A model generated the notes under the pieces. It did no database searches. It was given only the letters and a program-made list of their open reading frames with translations, and was not told the origin of the DNA. DNA of 8,620 nt, from NCBI GenBank assembly GCA_026125865.1, contig JAHCKI010000084.1, positions 1 to 8,620 on the forward strand, written 5' to 3'. The position numbers and the translations under genes were made by a program. The number at the start of each line of letters is the position of its first letter. Position 1 is the first letter of the stretch. Source of the DNA: Rhodospirillales bacterium. GTDB taxonomy: Bacteria > Pseudomonadota > Alphaproteobacteria > Rhodospirillales > Defluviicoccaceae. Below, one piece after another: positions 1 to 6,828 of the stretch.

Positions 1-775
1 CTTGCGGGTCGAGGCCTTCGACGAAACGGCCGCCGTGAGTATCGAGGCGAACCCCCAGGCGGCCCGCGGCCGCCAGTTCCGGAAAATGGCGACAAACCGT
101 AAGGGTGTCGGTCACTTCGCGCCCATAGTCGTCGACAAGCACGATGAGATCGTCATCGGGATGCACCTCGTGGAACATCTCCGCGGCGCGTAAGGTGGAG
201 CCCGCGTACCCGATCAAGGCATGGGGCATGGTGCCAAGCCCGCGCTCCCGCCCGTAATAGTGGGCGGTGGCGTCATTGGAGTTGCCGATAAAGCCCTTGG
301 CGTTGCCCTGCTGTTGCGCCGCGCGGGAGCCGACGGACGCCGCATAGGCCATCATCTCTTCCATTTCGACACCGGCGCAGTGCCGCGCGTCGAACGCCAG
401 AAAGGCCACGTCGGGAAGATCCATGCACATGGTGAAGGCGTTGTATGCGGCGACGCAGGCGGCCCCCAGCTTCTGCAGGTACAGGGTTTCCAGATCGACC
501 AGGTGATAGAACGAGCCGGTAATGTAGATCAGCGGCTCGCCGGCGCCGACCCATTCGCCCTCGTCATAGTTGAGGTCGATTTGAAACTCGATACCACGAT
601 CCTTCGCCACCGATTGCAGCCAGGACACCGCCAACCGAGGCGTAAATATCACGGGCCGGCGCATGAAGACCGCATACGTGACCGACGTATCGCCGAACCG
701 GGCGATGGTCTCCTTGGTCTTGGTGAAGTACCGATCGGTCCAAGCTTCGATATCCTCGGTCCTTGGCCGCAACAT
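1..775 (-). CDS. pncB: Nicotinate phosphoribosyltransferase, archaeal-type (partial, C-terminus beyond window)
   Basis: Joins nicotinate to PRPP to give nicotinate mononucleotide, the entry step of NAD salvage (Preiss-Handler pathway), in the cytosol. Reading the minus strand from ATG 775 gives 258 residues without a stop up to the window edge. Recognisable family segments are TDRYFTKTKETI (13-24), GEPLIYITGSFYHLVDLET (79-97), FDARH (128-132), a GFIGNSND loop (161-168), GTMPHALIG (181-189), whose His185 matches the conserved active-site histidine of the family, and VDDYGREVTDTL (214-225). The TDxYFxxTK start resembles Thermoplasma-type NAPRTases more than E. coli PncB. The gene lies 40 nt downstream of the DAHP synthase stop, so it is probably cotranscribed. 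The start is uncertain: an in-frame GTG at 853, with AGAGG 7 nt upstream, would add 26 residues and overlap the upstream gene by 38 nt; ATG 775 has AGGG only 3 nt away but gives a family-like N-terminus. Family assignment is from motif recognition, not alignment. Confidence 0.87.
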   Translation of the reverse strand, partial: MLRPRTEDIEAWTDRYFTKTKETIARFGDTSVTYAVFMRRPVIFTPRLAVSWLQSVAKDRGIEFQIDLNYDEGEWVGAGEPLIYITGSFYHLVDLETLYLQKLGAACVAAYNAFTMCMDLPDVAFLAFDARHCAGVEMEEMMAYAASVGSRAAQQQGNAKGFIGNSNDATAHYYGRERGLGTMPHALIGYAGSTLRAAEMFHEVHPDDDLIVLVDDYGREVTDTLTVCRHFPELAAAGRLGVRLDTHGGRFVEGLDPQ

Positions 776-815
776 GTACCCTGTGGGTTGCCTCGTGGCG
801 TCCTCGGTGGATGGA

Positions 816-2231
816 TCAGGGTGTGGCTCGGACTGGCCGGCGCGCGCGCTCACGGCTTCGCCTCTCTTTCAGCATCTCGGCAAGAAGAAACGCCAGTTCC
901 AACGCCTGGCTCGCATTCAGGCGCGGATCGCAATGGGTATGGTAGTGGTCACTGAGATTGGCTTCGGTGATGGCCTGGGCGCCGCCGACGCACTCGGTGA
1001 CATCCTGTCCCGTCATCTCGAAATGAACCCCGCCCGCGTAAGTGCCTTCCTCGCGATGAATTTCGAAGAATGCGCGCACTTCCTCGAGAATGCGGTCGAA
1101 ATATCGGGTCTTGATGCCACTGGCGCTTTTCACGGTATTGGCGTGCATGGGGTCCGACACCCAAACCACCTTGCGGCTGTCCCGCTCGACGGCGCGGATC
1201 AGCGGCGGCAAGACCTTGCGGATTTTGTCGGGTCCCATGCGTGCGATCAACGTCAGTTGTCCTGGCGTGTTGTTGGGGTTGAGGTGATCGATCAAGCGCA
1301 ACAGCTCGCCGGCTTCCAATGTCGGGCCGATTTTGACCCCGATCGGGTTCTGAATGCCGCGCAAAAATTCGATATGGGCGCCGTCGGGATCGCGTGTGCG
1401 TTCGCCGGCCCAGAGAAAATGCGCCGATGTGTCGTAGCAGTCGCCGGTCGTCGAATCGACCCGCGTCATGGCTTCCTCATAGGGCAGCAGCAATGCCTCG
1501 TGGGCGGTGAAGAAATCGGTTTCGCGGATTTGCGGCGCGTTCTCGGACGTCAGGCCGCAGGCGTCCATAAATTCCAGCGCTTCCGTGAGACGCTCCACCA
1601 GGTCGCTGTAGCGATGGCCCTGCGGGCTGTCGGCGACGAAACTCAAGTTCCACAATTGCACTTGGTGCAAGTCGGCGTAGCCGCCCTGGGCGAAGGCGCG
1701 CAGCAAATTGAGCGTGGCCGCCGATTGATTGTAGCAGTGGATCAGTCGTTTCGGGTCGGGTATTCGCGCCTCTTCGGTAAACTCCATGCCGTTGACCATG
1801 TCGCCGCGATAGCTGGGCAGCGCCACGCCGTCGATGGTCTCGAAATCTTCCGAGCGCGGCTTGGCGAACTGACCGGCGAGGCGGCCCGTTTTGACCACAG
1901 GCACACCGGCGCCGAAGGTCAAGACCACAGCCATTTGCAGCAGAACGCGGAAGGTGTCGCGGATATTGTTGGGATGGAATTCGGCGAAGCTCTCGGCGCA
2001 ATCCCCGCCTTGCAGCAGAAACGCTTTTCCTTCGGCGACCCGGGCGAGCGACGCCCGCAGCCGCCGGGCTTCGCCGGCGAAGACTAGGGGAGGAAAATGG
2101 CGCAACTCCTGCTCGACGGCCGCCAAGGCTTCCGGGTCCGGATACGTCGGCATCTGTTTGGCGGGTTTGGTGCGCCAGGACTCCCGGCTCCACGGGTCCG
2201 GCAAGATATGCGGCTTGGCGGCTTCGACCAT
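816..2231 (-). CDS. aroG: Class II (plant/mycobacterial-type) 3-deoxy-7-phosphoheptulonate synthase
   Basis: Condenses phosphoenolpyruvate and erythrose 4-phosphate to DAHP, the committed first step of the shikimate pathway to aromatic amino acids. From ATG 2231 the protein has 471 residues, close to the family's usual 450-475. Diagnostic type II segments are [15 protein letters not shown] near the N-terminus, GGDCAESF (Cys78), [14 protein letters not shown] (Arg117), WAGERTR (Glu277, Arg278), [17 protein letters not shown] (His363), [12 protein letters not shown] (Glu405) and THCDPRLN (Asp435). Cys, His, Glu and Asp are the four metal ligands known in the Mycobacterium tuberculosis enzyme, and their spacing here agrees with it. 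An in-frame TTG at 2252 would add 7 residues, but ATG 2231 has an ACGGAA ribosome site 6 nt away. A sigma-70-like promoter lies at 2274-2302. The NAPRTase gene follows in the same direction. The symbol follows mycobacterial usage; aroF and aroH are also used. The allosteric pattern cannot be read from the sequence. Confidence 0.96.
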   Translation of the reverse strand: MVEAAKPHILPDPWSRESWRTKPAKQMPTYPDPEALAAVEQELRHFPPLVFAGEARRLRASLARVAEGKAFLLQGGDCAESFAEFHPNNIRDTFRVLLQMAVVLTFGAGVPVVKTGRLAGQFAKPRSEDFETIDGVALPSYRGDMVNGMEFTEEARIPDPKRLIHCYNQSAATLNLLRAFAQGGYADLHQVQLWNLSFVADSPQGHRYSDLVERLTEALEFMDACGLTSENAPQIRETDFFTAHEALLLPYEEAMTRVDSTTGDCYDTSAHFLWAGERTRDPDGAHIEFLRGIQNPIGVKIGPTLEAGELLRLIDHLNPNNTPGQLTLIARMGPDKIRKVLPPLIRAVERDSRKVVWVSDPMHANTVKSASGIKTRYFDRILEEVRAFFEIHREEGTYAGGVHFEMTGQDVTECVGGAQAITEANLSDHYHTHCDPRLNASQALELAFLLAEMLKERRSRERARRPVRATP

Positions 2232-2273
2232 CAAAAATTCCGTTTCAATCAAGCATTCTTTCGCGAAGCCACC

Positions 2274-2302
2274 GCTATACGCCGCGTGTCCACGTTTTTC
2301 AA
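2274..2302 (-). promoter_or_regulatory. Sigma-70-like promoter for the DAHP synthase / NAPRTase pair
   Basis: On the minus strand a TTGAAA box (plus 2297-2302, 5 of 6 consensus) is separated by exactly 17 bp from TATAGC (plus 2274-2279, 4 of 6). Transcription would begin near 2267, leaving a leader of about 36 nt before ATG 2231. This is the best-spaced promoter match in the window. It is a consensus match only. Confidence 0.5.
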
Positions 2303-2344
2303 CAGTCCACGGAACATTCTCGGTTAGGTGTCACGGGTAAGGTG

Positions 2345-2376
2345 TTGACGCTTGCCGATGTCGCGGCTCATATAGG
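2345..2376 (+). promoter_or_regulatory. Possible promoter for the RlpA-like gene (weak)
   Basis: TTGACG (2345-2350, 5 of 6) is followed by TATAGG (2371-2376, 4 of 6), but the 20-bp spacer is longer than usual; CATATA at 2369-2374 would give 18 bp with a poorer box. It lies 45-75 nt upstream of ATG 2422 and is divergent from the DAHP synthase promoter, in a 190-nt intergenic stretch with no other clear signal. Confidence 0.25.
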
Positions 2377-2421
2377 CGCCAAAGTCACGAGACCTCGACA
2401 AGAACGGTTTTTGGATAGGGA

Positions 2422-2844
2422 ATGAGTACAAAGATGAGCAATCGAAAGCATTGGTCAATAGCGCAATTGGGTGCCATTGTTACATTAGTTGTCATGGTTC
2501 TGGGCATTGTACCGGCCGTCGCACAACAGGTGTTGGAAGCCCAGGAAGGCATCGCTCACTACTATGCCAAGCGGTTTAGTGGCCGAAAAACGGCAAGCGG
2601 CATCCCATTGGACAACAACGCCATGGTCGCCGCCCACAAATTTTGGCCCTTCGGAACCATTGTTCGCGTAACCAGGGCGAAGGGCGGAAAATCGGTGGAA
2701 GTCAAGATCGTTGATCGCATCGGCAAGCGCTCGGAGTCCGTAATCGACCTGTCTCGCAAGGCGGCGGCCGATCTGGGTTTCCTCAAGACCGGCGAAGGTG
2801 AAGTCCGAGTCAAGCTCGAAGCCCTTCAATGGGGTAAGAAATAA
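2422..2844 (+). CDS. rlpA: RlpA-like secreted double-psi beta-barrel protein
   Basis: A 140-residue exported protein of the RlpA family, whose studied members are septal lytic transglycosylases that cut glycan strands lacking stem peptides. Residues 12-36 form a hydrophobic signal segment ending in AVA-QQ, a plausible signal peptidase I site; no lipobox cysteine is present, unlike classical RlpA lipoproteins. The barrel spans about 41-136: GIAHYYAKRFSGRKTASG, AAHKFWPFGT (His72), VKIVDRIG (Asp98), SVIDLSRKAAADLGF. The family motif TASGE is here TASGI: Ile61 replaces the conserved glutamate, while His72 and Asp98 keep the expected spacing (11 and 26 residues). Catalysis may therefore be lost or altered. 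There is no SPOR domain, which in other RlpAs directs the protein to the septum. GGAT lies 5 nt before ATG 2422; ATG 2434 is an alternative start. Divergent from aroG and convergent with gor. Base composition is somewhat less GC-rich than that of its neighbours (31 of 60 G+C at 2461-2520). Confidence 0.9.
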   Translation: MSTKMSNRKHWSIAQLGAIVTLVVMVLGIVPAVAQQVLEAQEGIAHYYAKRFSGRKTASGIPLDNNAMVAAHKFWPFGTIVRVTRAKGGKSVEVKIVDRIGKRSESVIDLSRKAAADLGFLKTGEGEVRVKLEALQWGKK

Positions 2845-2865
2845 CGAAGGGGATCCGAAGTTGGG

Positions 2866-2888
2866 GCGTGTGGGTCCCAACCCCACGC
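2866..2888 (+). terminator. Hairpin after the RlpA-like gene, likely terminator
   Basis: GCGTG (2866-2870) plus GGGT (2872-2875) can pair with ACCC (2880-2883) plus CACGC (2884-2888), giving a 9-bp GC-rich stem with one bulged T and a CCCA loop, 21 nt beyond the stop codon. Only a weak T-rich stretch (TCCGTTTGG) follows, so it is not a textbook Rho-independent terminator. Confidence 0.4.
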
Positions 2889-2916
2889 TCCGTTTGGACA
2901 CTGCGACTTTACTTGG

Positions 2917-2938
2917 AGATTCAGGCCGGCCTGAATCT
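2917..2938. repeat. 22-bp perfect palindrome between convergent genes
   Basis: AGATTCAGGCC is followed directly by its exact reverse complement. The element sits in the gap between the RlpA-like gene and gor, which converge here. It could fold into a 9-bp stem with a GGCC-type loop in transcripts from either side and act as a bidirectional terminator, but neither flank has a strong U-run (TAAAAC follows on the plus strand; CCAAG follows on the minus strand). A protein-binding dyad is the alternative. Confidence 0.55.
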
Positions 2939-2960
2939 AAAACACACTGCACCCCCACCC

Positions 2961-4340
2961 TTAGCATTTCCCCAGGTCGGCGTCGTGTTCGGGGCGTTTG
3001 TCGCGCATGGTGACGAACTCCTCGGCGGCGGTCGGATGAATGCCGACGGTGGCGTCGAACTGCGCCTTGGTGGCGCCGCATTTAAGGGCGATGGCGATGC
3101 CCTGGATGATTTCCGGCGCGTCGGCTCCCACCATGTGACACCCGATGACGCGGTCGTTTTCGCGATCGACGATGAGTTTCATCATCGTGTTCTCGTCGCG
3201 GCCGCCGAGCGTATGTTTCATCGGCTTGAAGCGTGACAGGTACACGTCGCAAGAGCCGCGATGGCGGGCCTCATCCTCGGTCAGGCCGACCGACCCCACC
3301 GGCGGCTGGCTGAACACGGCGGAGGGGATGTTGTCGTAGTCCACTCGCGTCGGGGTATTGTGGAAGAAGGTTTCGGCGAAGGCGCGGCCCTCGGCGATGG
3401 CGACGGGCGTGAGGTTGACGCGGTCGGTGGCGTCGCCGACGGCGAAAATGGACTCCACCGTGCTGCGGTTCCATTCGTCGACCACGACGGCGCCCTTGTC
3501 GTCAAGGGTCACGCCGGCCTCTTCGAGGCCGATGCCGCGGGTGTTGGGAAGGCGGCCCGTGGCGTACATCACTAGGTCCGTCTCCAGCAAGTCGTCCTGG
3601 CCGTCGATGCGGAGCGAATAACCGTCGCTGTGTTTCTCGATTGAGCGGACGACGGTGTCGCGCATGACGCGAATACTTTTCTTCTCCATTTCCGCCGCCA
3701 GGACCTCGCGAACATCTTCGTCGAAGCCGCGAAGGATGTTGCCGGCGCGGATGATCTGCATGACCTGGACGCCGACGGCGTTGAAGATGCCGGCGAACTC
3801 GACGGCGATGTAGCCGCCACCGACGATGACGATGCGACGGGGCAACTCCGGCAGGTCGAGGGCTTCGTTGGAGGTAATGACGTGTTCGATGCCGGCGATG
3901 GACGGCATCGACGGCCAGCCGCCGGTGGCGATCAGGATCTTTTCGGCGGTGTAGCGCTGGCCGTCCACCTCGACCGTGTGCGGGTCGGCCAGTCGCGCCG
4001 AGCCTTCGATCAGGCGAACGGTGTTGTCGCGCAGGATCCGGCGATACACCCCTTCCAGGCGCTCAAGCTCGGCTTCCTTGTTGGCGATCAAGGCGGGCCA
4101 GTCCAACTGCGCCGGGCCCATGGACCAGCCGAAACCGCGTGCGTCTTCGAAGTCCTCGGCGAAATGGGCGGCGTAGACCAGCAGCTTTTTGGGCACGCAG
4201 CCGCGCATGACACAGGTGCCTCCGACACGGCTTTTCTCGATGATCGCGGTCCGGGCGCCATAGCCGCCGGCGAGCCGCGTCGCCCGGACGCCGCCGGAAC
4301 CGGCACCGAGAGTGATCAGATCGAAGTCGTATCGGCCCAT
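2961..4340 (-). CDS. gor: Glutathione-disulfide reductase
   Basis: NADPH-dependent flavoenzyme that reduces oxidised glutathione to keep the cytosolic thiol pool reduced; acts as an FAD-containing homodimer. The 459 residues match the family length. Domains in order: FAD-binding GAGSGG (12-17); redox-active disulfide GGTCVMRGCVPKKL with Cys43 and Cys48; a second Rossmann motif VGGGYIAVEFAGIFNAVGV; then arginines in QIIRAGNILRGFDEDV of the kind that select NADPH over NADH; the second FAD contact FAVGDATDRVNLTPVA; and the dimerisation-domain GIHPTAAEE with the catalytic His435-Glu440 pair. These together favour glutathione reductase over lipoamide dehydrogenase, mercuric reductase or trypanothione reductase. 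ATG 4340 is preceded by GGAGA at 8 nt. It is a single-gene unit, convergent with the RlpA-like gene. It appears intact. Confidence 0.96.
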   Translation of the reverse strand: MGRYDFDLITLGAGSGGVRATRLAGGYGARTAIIEKSRVGGTCVMRGCVPKKLLVYAAHFAEDFEDARGFGWSMGPAQLDWPALIANKEAELERLEGVYRRILRDNTVRLIEGSARLADPHTVEVDGQRYTAEKILIATGGWPSMPSIAGIEHVITSNEALDLPELPRRIVIVGGGYIAVEFAGIFNAVGVQVMQIIRAGNILRGFDEDVREVLAAEMEKKSIRVMRDTVVRSIEKHSDGYSLRIDGQDDLLETDLVMYATGRLPNTRGIGLEEAGVTLDDKGAVVVDEWNRSTVESIFAVGDATDRVNLTPVAIAEGRAFAETFFHNTPTRVDYDNIPSAVFSQPPVGSVGLTEDEARHRGSCDVYLSRFKPMKHTLGGRDENTMMKLIVDRENDRVIGCHMVGADAPEIIQGIAIALKCGATKAQFDATVGIHPTAAEEFVTMRDKRPEHDADLGKC

Positions 4341-4663
4341 GTCGCTGGTCTCCGCATGTCAGGTTACGTGCCCCGAACTATTTAGCCCGGCACCACCATG
4401 ATCGCCACCAGCTATATTCTTGGGGCGGGCAAAGCGAGCCGCAATCGTTTTCGAAAGTTGGTGGAAAACAGGGGCGGTTCCTGATTTAAAACGAAGTTTG
4501 TCCAAGTATTGTTGTGTTCCGTTCTGACGAAGCGCATATTGTGAGTGATGGGATCGTATTGGGGGAAGGGATCAATTTCGTGAGGTGGCGGCGCGACGGC
4601 GATTCCTGGAGAGGGTTGGAATCTCGTGGACGGCACGAAACGAAACCGCAAGGATTAAATGAT
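4341..4663. other. Intergenic region between divergent gor and the membrane-protein pair
   Basis: Non-coding stretch of 323 nt. It should hold the divergent promoters, but no convincing -35/-10 pair was found on either strand; the best plus-strand guess is TTGTGT (4512-4517), 17 bp, CATATT (4535-4540), which is weak. A 6-bp inverted repeat GTTTTC (4447-4452) / GAAAAC (4464-4469) with an internal TTTCGAAA palindrome (4449-4456) is a possible operator or hairpin. A GTG at 4514 opens a frame that continues into the next gene, but the extra 50 residues look like translated non-coding DNA. A 79-codon minus frame at 4412-4651 has no recognisable protein features. Confidence 0.5.
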
Positions 4664-4948
4664 ATGGGTCAAGTAGCTTTTGACCCGCGGCCGAATTCAG
4701 CAACCGGTTGGAACACAATGCGTTACAGAGCTTTTGCCAACGATCACCATTCCGGGCGCCTTCAGTATGTTGGCATGGGATTGGTCGCGGGGCTGGGTAT
4801 TGGATTCGGCGTGATTGCACTGGTTCTCGTGCTCGCCCAGTATATTTTGACCATACCGAACGTCAACGCCGTCATGCAGATCGGGTCGGGATTCTTCGGT
4901 TTGATCGGGGCTTTTTTTGGATATGTAGCGGGACAGAAAGAAAGTTAG
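4664..4948 (+). CDS. Small two-helix membrane protein, unknown function
   Basis: I do not recognise this gene. From ATG 4664 it encodes 94 residues: a polar N-terminal region (1-33, several Arg and a His pair), a hydrophobic segment at about 36-61 rich in glycine (G37, G39, G43, G45, G47, G49), a short PNVN turn, and a second hydrophobic segment at 68-89 containing a glycine-zipper-like series G82, G86, G90. The C-terminus is QKES. This predicts a helical hairpin in the inner membrane. Glycine zippers allow tight helix packing or oligomerisation, but no function follows from that alone. ATG 4664 has AAGGA at 9 nt and marks where the sequence starts to look protein-like; a GTG at 4514 would add 50 residues. 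The next gene starts 27 nt later in the same direction, suggesting an operon. The DNA is less GC-rich than the flanking genes. Confidence 0.6.
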   Translation: MGQVAFDPRPNSATGWNTMRYRAFANDHHSGRLQYVGMGLVAGLGIGFGVIALVLVLAQYILTIPNVNAVMQIGSGFFGLIGAFFGYVAGQKES

Positions 4949-4975
4949 TTATCCGGCAATGGCCAATATTAAAAA

Positions 4976-5356
4976 ATGGATGAAATCTGGAAATTCATAT
5001 CTCCGGTTCTTGTGCCGGCCAGCGGCCAGGAAGTAGGGTTTTTCTATCTGTTTTGGATCGTTTTGTTTGTGCTCATCCACGTTGTTTGGGATGCGTTTTC
5101 TCCCGAGACTGAGCCGTTCCACCTTGGGCGCCTAAAAGGTAAAATTGAAATTCTATATGCGGCGGCCAACTTTTCAACCAGCCTCCTTTTGATAATCGCG
5201 GTATGCAAACCAACAATGTTCAAGACATTGGTGGATATCACGCTTCCGATCATATTTTCAGCGATAACGGGAATGCTTGTGTCTTTATCGGCGTTGAGTC
5301 CGAATACAGCCCGGCTCAATCATGGCAATTTCCCAAAAAGCGATGAACTGAAATAG
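4976..5356 (+). CDS. Small three-helix membrane protein, unknown function
   Basis: Unrecognised gene of 126 residues. Three hydrophobic segments are visible, at about 20-38, 57-77 and 86-107, joined by a charged loop (40-56, with E44, E46, R52, K54, K56) and a short loop containing KPTMFK; the tail 110-126 is hydrophilic. This fits an integral inner-membrane protein. No enzymatic motif or lipobox is seen. An in-frame TAA at 4970 rules out earlier starts, so ATG 4976 is the first possible; no clear ribosome site precedes it, so it may be translated by coupling to the upstream gene 27 nt away. The DNA is distinctly AT-richer (26 of 60 G+C at 5221-5280, against 40 of 60 at 3721-3780 in gor), hinting at acquisition or relaxed codon use. 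It converges with the SPOR lipoprotein gene, 27 nt apart. Confidence 0.65.
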   Translation: MDEIWKFISPVLVPASGQEVGFFYLFWIVLFVLIHVVWDAFSPETEPFHLGRLKGKIEILYAAANFSTSLLLIIAVCKPTMFKTLVDITLPIIFSAITGMLVSLSALSPNTARLNHGNFPKSDELK

Positions 5357-5364
5357 TTTGAATT

Positions 5365-5381
5365 CGCTCATTTGCGGAGCG
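5365..5381. terminator. Short hairpin between convergent genes (weak terminator candidate)
   Basis: CGCTC (5365-5369) pairs with GAGCG (5377-5381) around a 7-nt loop in the 27-nt gap between two convergent stop codons. The stem is only 5 bp and no U-tract follows on either strand, so this is a tentative call. Confidence 0.22.
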
Positions 5382-5383
5382 GT

Positions 5384-6754
5384 TTAGCCGGTTTCGAATT
5401 CCCAGGGGACGCAGTGCTGGCTGCGGCTTTTGAGGGCCTTGCACAGGTTCTCGGCCGCCGCGTCGCTGGGGACGGGAGCCGCGAACAACCGGTAGTAAAC
5501 GGCTTCTCCATCGCGTCGATCGACACGAACGATCGAGGGTTGCAGATCACCCAGAATTTTGCGATGGGCCCGCCGGATTTGCGCCCAGCTTCGGGCCGCT
5601 TCCTGGCGGGAGCGGAACGACGCCAAGTGCACACCGTGCGAGCCCGCATTGGCGTCGGTGCTCTTACTGGCGCTCATACCAGCGTCATCGCCGGTGCCGG
5701 GACCGTTGTCGGTCAATGAAATGGGCTTGGCGGTAATCGGATGAGCATCGTGTTCCGGGCTTGGGTGGGAACGCGTGGCGTGATGTGCGCTTCTCTGCGG
5801 GTGGGCCGGTTGCGCCGAATGGGCGAGACCATCGCCGCTGTGTTCGATAGCCGCTTGTTCTCTGTAGTACTCATCCGCCGTGATGTGACCGGTATCCTGG
5901 AGCATCGCCAGCCGTTGCATGGCTTCGTCCTTGGCGGCCGCGTCTTGGGGATGGGTCGCCGGGCGAGCCTTCACGCGCGGCGTTTCCGGCAACAAGGCTT
6001 CGAGGATCATCGTGCGCTCGGCGGCATGTTGGGCGGGAGAAATGGCCCGCATTTGCAGGGCCTTGCCGATTGCCTGCAGTCTGCCGACGATCTGGCGCGG
6101 CTCCGGCGCCGGTCGATCGAGTCCGGCGGCGGGTGGGGGCGAGGTCAGAGGCAACAAAGCGCCGATATTGGTGTTGCGGCGTTGGACGTATTCGTCGGTG
6201 GTGATGAGTTGGAGGTCACGCAGCTGACGCAGGGTCTCGAAACGGGAAACGACGTTGTCATCGGCGTTCGAATGCTCTTCGTGTTCGCCGTCCTCGACCG
6301 CGGTGCTTGCGGTTTTCGTCCGTAACGGTTGTTTCCTGGCGCCCTTAATGAGCGCGAGGTTCTTTTTGGCGACCTCGGCGACCGGGCGAACGGCCATGTC
6401 ATCCCAGGAAAACATCGTTTCATCGGGCGATGGGTCGAGCGCCAGAACCTGTTGGTATAGCTGTGCCGCCTTGGCGTTTTCGCCGCGCGCCTGGTGGAGA
6501 ATGGCGGTTCCCATCAGGGCTTGAACGTTTTTCGGGTCGGCTTGCAGCGCTTTCTCGAAGTGGTTCTTTGCCGCGTCGGCTTGGCCCGTCGCCAGAGCGG
6601 CGAAGCCGTTTTCCGCCTCCGACTTGGCGGTGTCCGCGCTTTGTTGCCAGAATTCCGGCTGGAAAACTTCGTGTTTATGAACGTTGCAGGCGCCGACACC
6701 GAAGGCTGCCGCTCCGCAAACCATTGATGCCGCCAACAGACGTTTGACATTCAC
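5384..6754 (-). CDS. Envelope lipoprotein with TPR, SHOCT-like repeats and C-terminal SPOR domain
   Basis: A 456-residue exported protein. The N-terminus has basic residues, a hydrophobic stretch (6-21) and VGAC with Cys23, a plausible though imperfect lipobox. Residues about 42-108 form TPR-like helices (AENGFAALATGQADAAKNHF, then ALQADPKNVQALMGTAILHQ). Three related segments follow at 171-202, 225-256 and about 278-304; the first and third share LxDxxxITxDEY and resemble SHOCT motifs, and the first and second both end in ALLP. A low-complexity His/Pro/Ala linker (305-370) leads to a SPOR domain (about 373-453: GVHLASFRSRQEAA, YYRLFAAP, LCKALKSRSQHC with the typical Cys pair). SPOR domains bind denuded septal peptidoglycan, so a role at the division site or in envelope assembly is inferred. 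Start is GTG 6754 with GGGAGG at 10 nt. It lies 74 nt after the GNAT gene and may share or have its own promoter. The exact function is unknown. Confidence 0.82.
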   Translation of the reverse strand: MNVKRLLAASMVCGAAAFGVGACNVHKHEVFQPEFWQQSADTAKSEAENGFAALATGQADAAKNHFEKALQADPKNVQALMGTAILHQARGENAKAAQLYQQVLALDPSPDETMFSWDDMAVRPVAEVAKKNLALIKGARKQPLRTKTASTAVEDGEHEEHSNADDNVVSRFETLRQLRDLQLITTDEYVQRRNTNIGALLPLTSPPPAAGLDRPAPEPRQIVGRLQAIGKALQMRAISPAQHAAERTMILEALLPETPRVKARPATHPQDAAAKDEAMQRLAMLQDTGHITADEYYREQAAIEHSGDGLAHSAQPAHPQRSAHHATRSHPSPEHDAHPITAKPISLTDNGPGTGDDAGMSASKSTDANAGSHGVHLASFRSRQEAARSWAQIRRAHRKILGDLQPSIVRVDRRDGEAVYYRLFAAPVPSDAAAENLCKALKSRSQHCVPWEFETG

Positions 6755-6828
6755 AATCGTGCGGCCTCCCGAACCGACTCAGTGCTTTGGGCTCTTCGAG
6801 AGATATCCGCGTTATGGTTACGATCCGG

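Noticed and set aside
221..955. 244-codon plus-strand open frame
   Set aside because: Antisense shadow of the NAPRTase reading frame; its translation has no recognisable motif.
663..2087. 474-codon open frame on the plus strand
   Set aside because: It lies antisense to the DAHP synthase and NAPRTase genes, whose family motifs are unmistakable on the minus strand. Long antisense frames are expected in GC-rich coding DNA.
3882..4385. 167-codon plus-strand open frame
   Set aside because: Antisense to the FAD-binding part of glutathione reductase.
4412..4651. 79-codon minus-strand frame upstream of gor
   Set aside because: No motif or hydrophobic pattern was recognised and the composition looks like non-coding DNA; kept as intergenic.
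4959..5036. 25-codon plus-strand frame starting at ATG 4959
   Set aside because: Fully overlaps the start of the three-helix membrane protein in another frame, with no ribosome site of note; could be a leader peptide but there is no support.
4664..5356. Holin/phage lysis pair interpretation of the two membrane genes
   Set aside because: Helix number and size would allow it, but there is no endolysin, no phage gene nearby and no recognised holin motif.
5741..6325. 194-codon plus-strand open frame
   Set aside because: Antisense to the TPR-SPOR lipoprotein, which has domains along its whole length.
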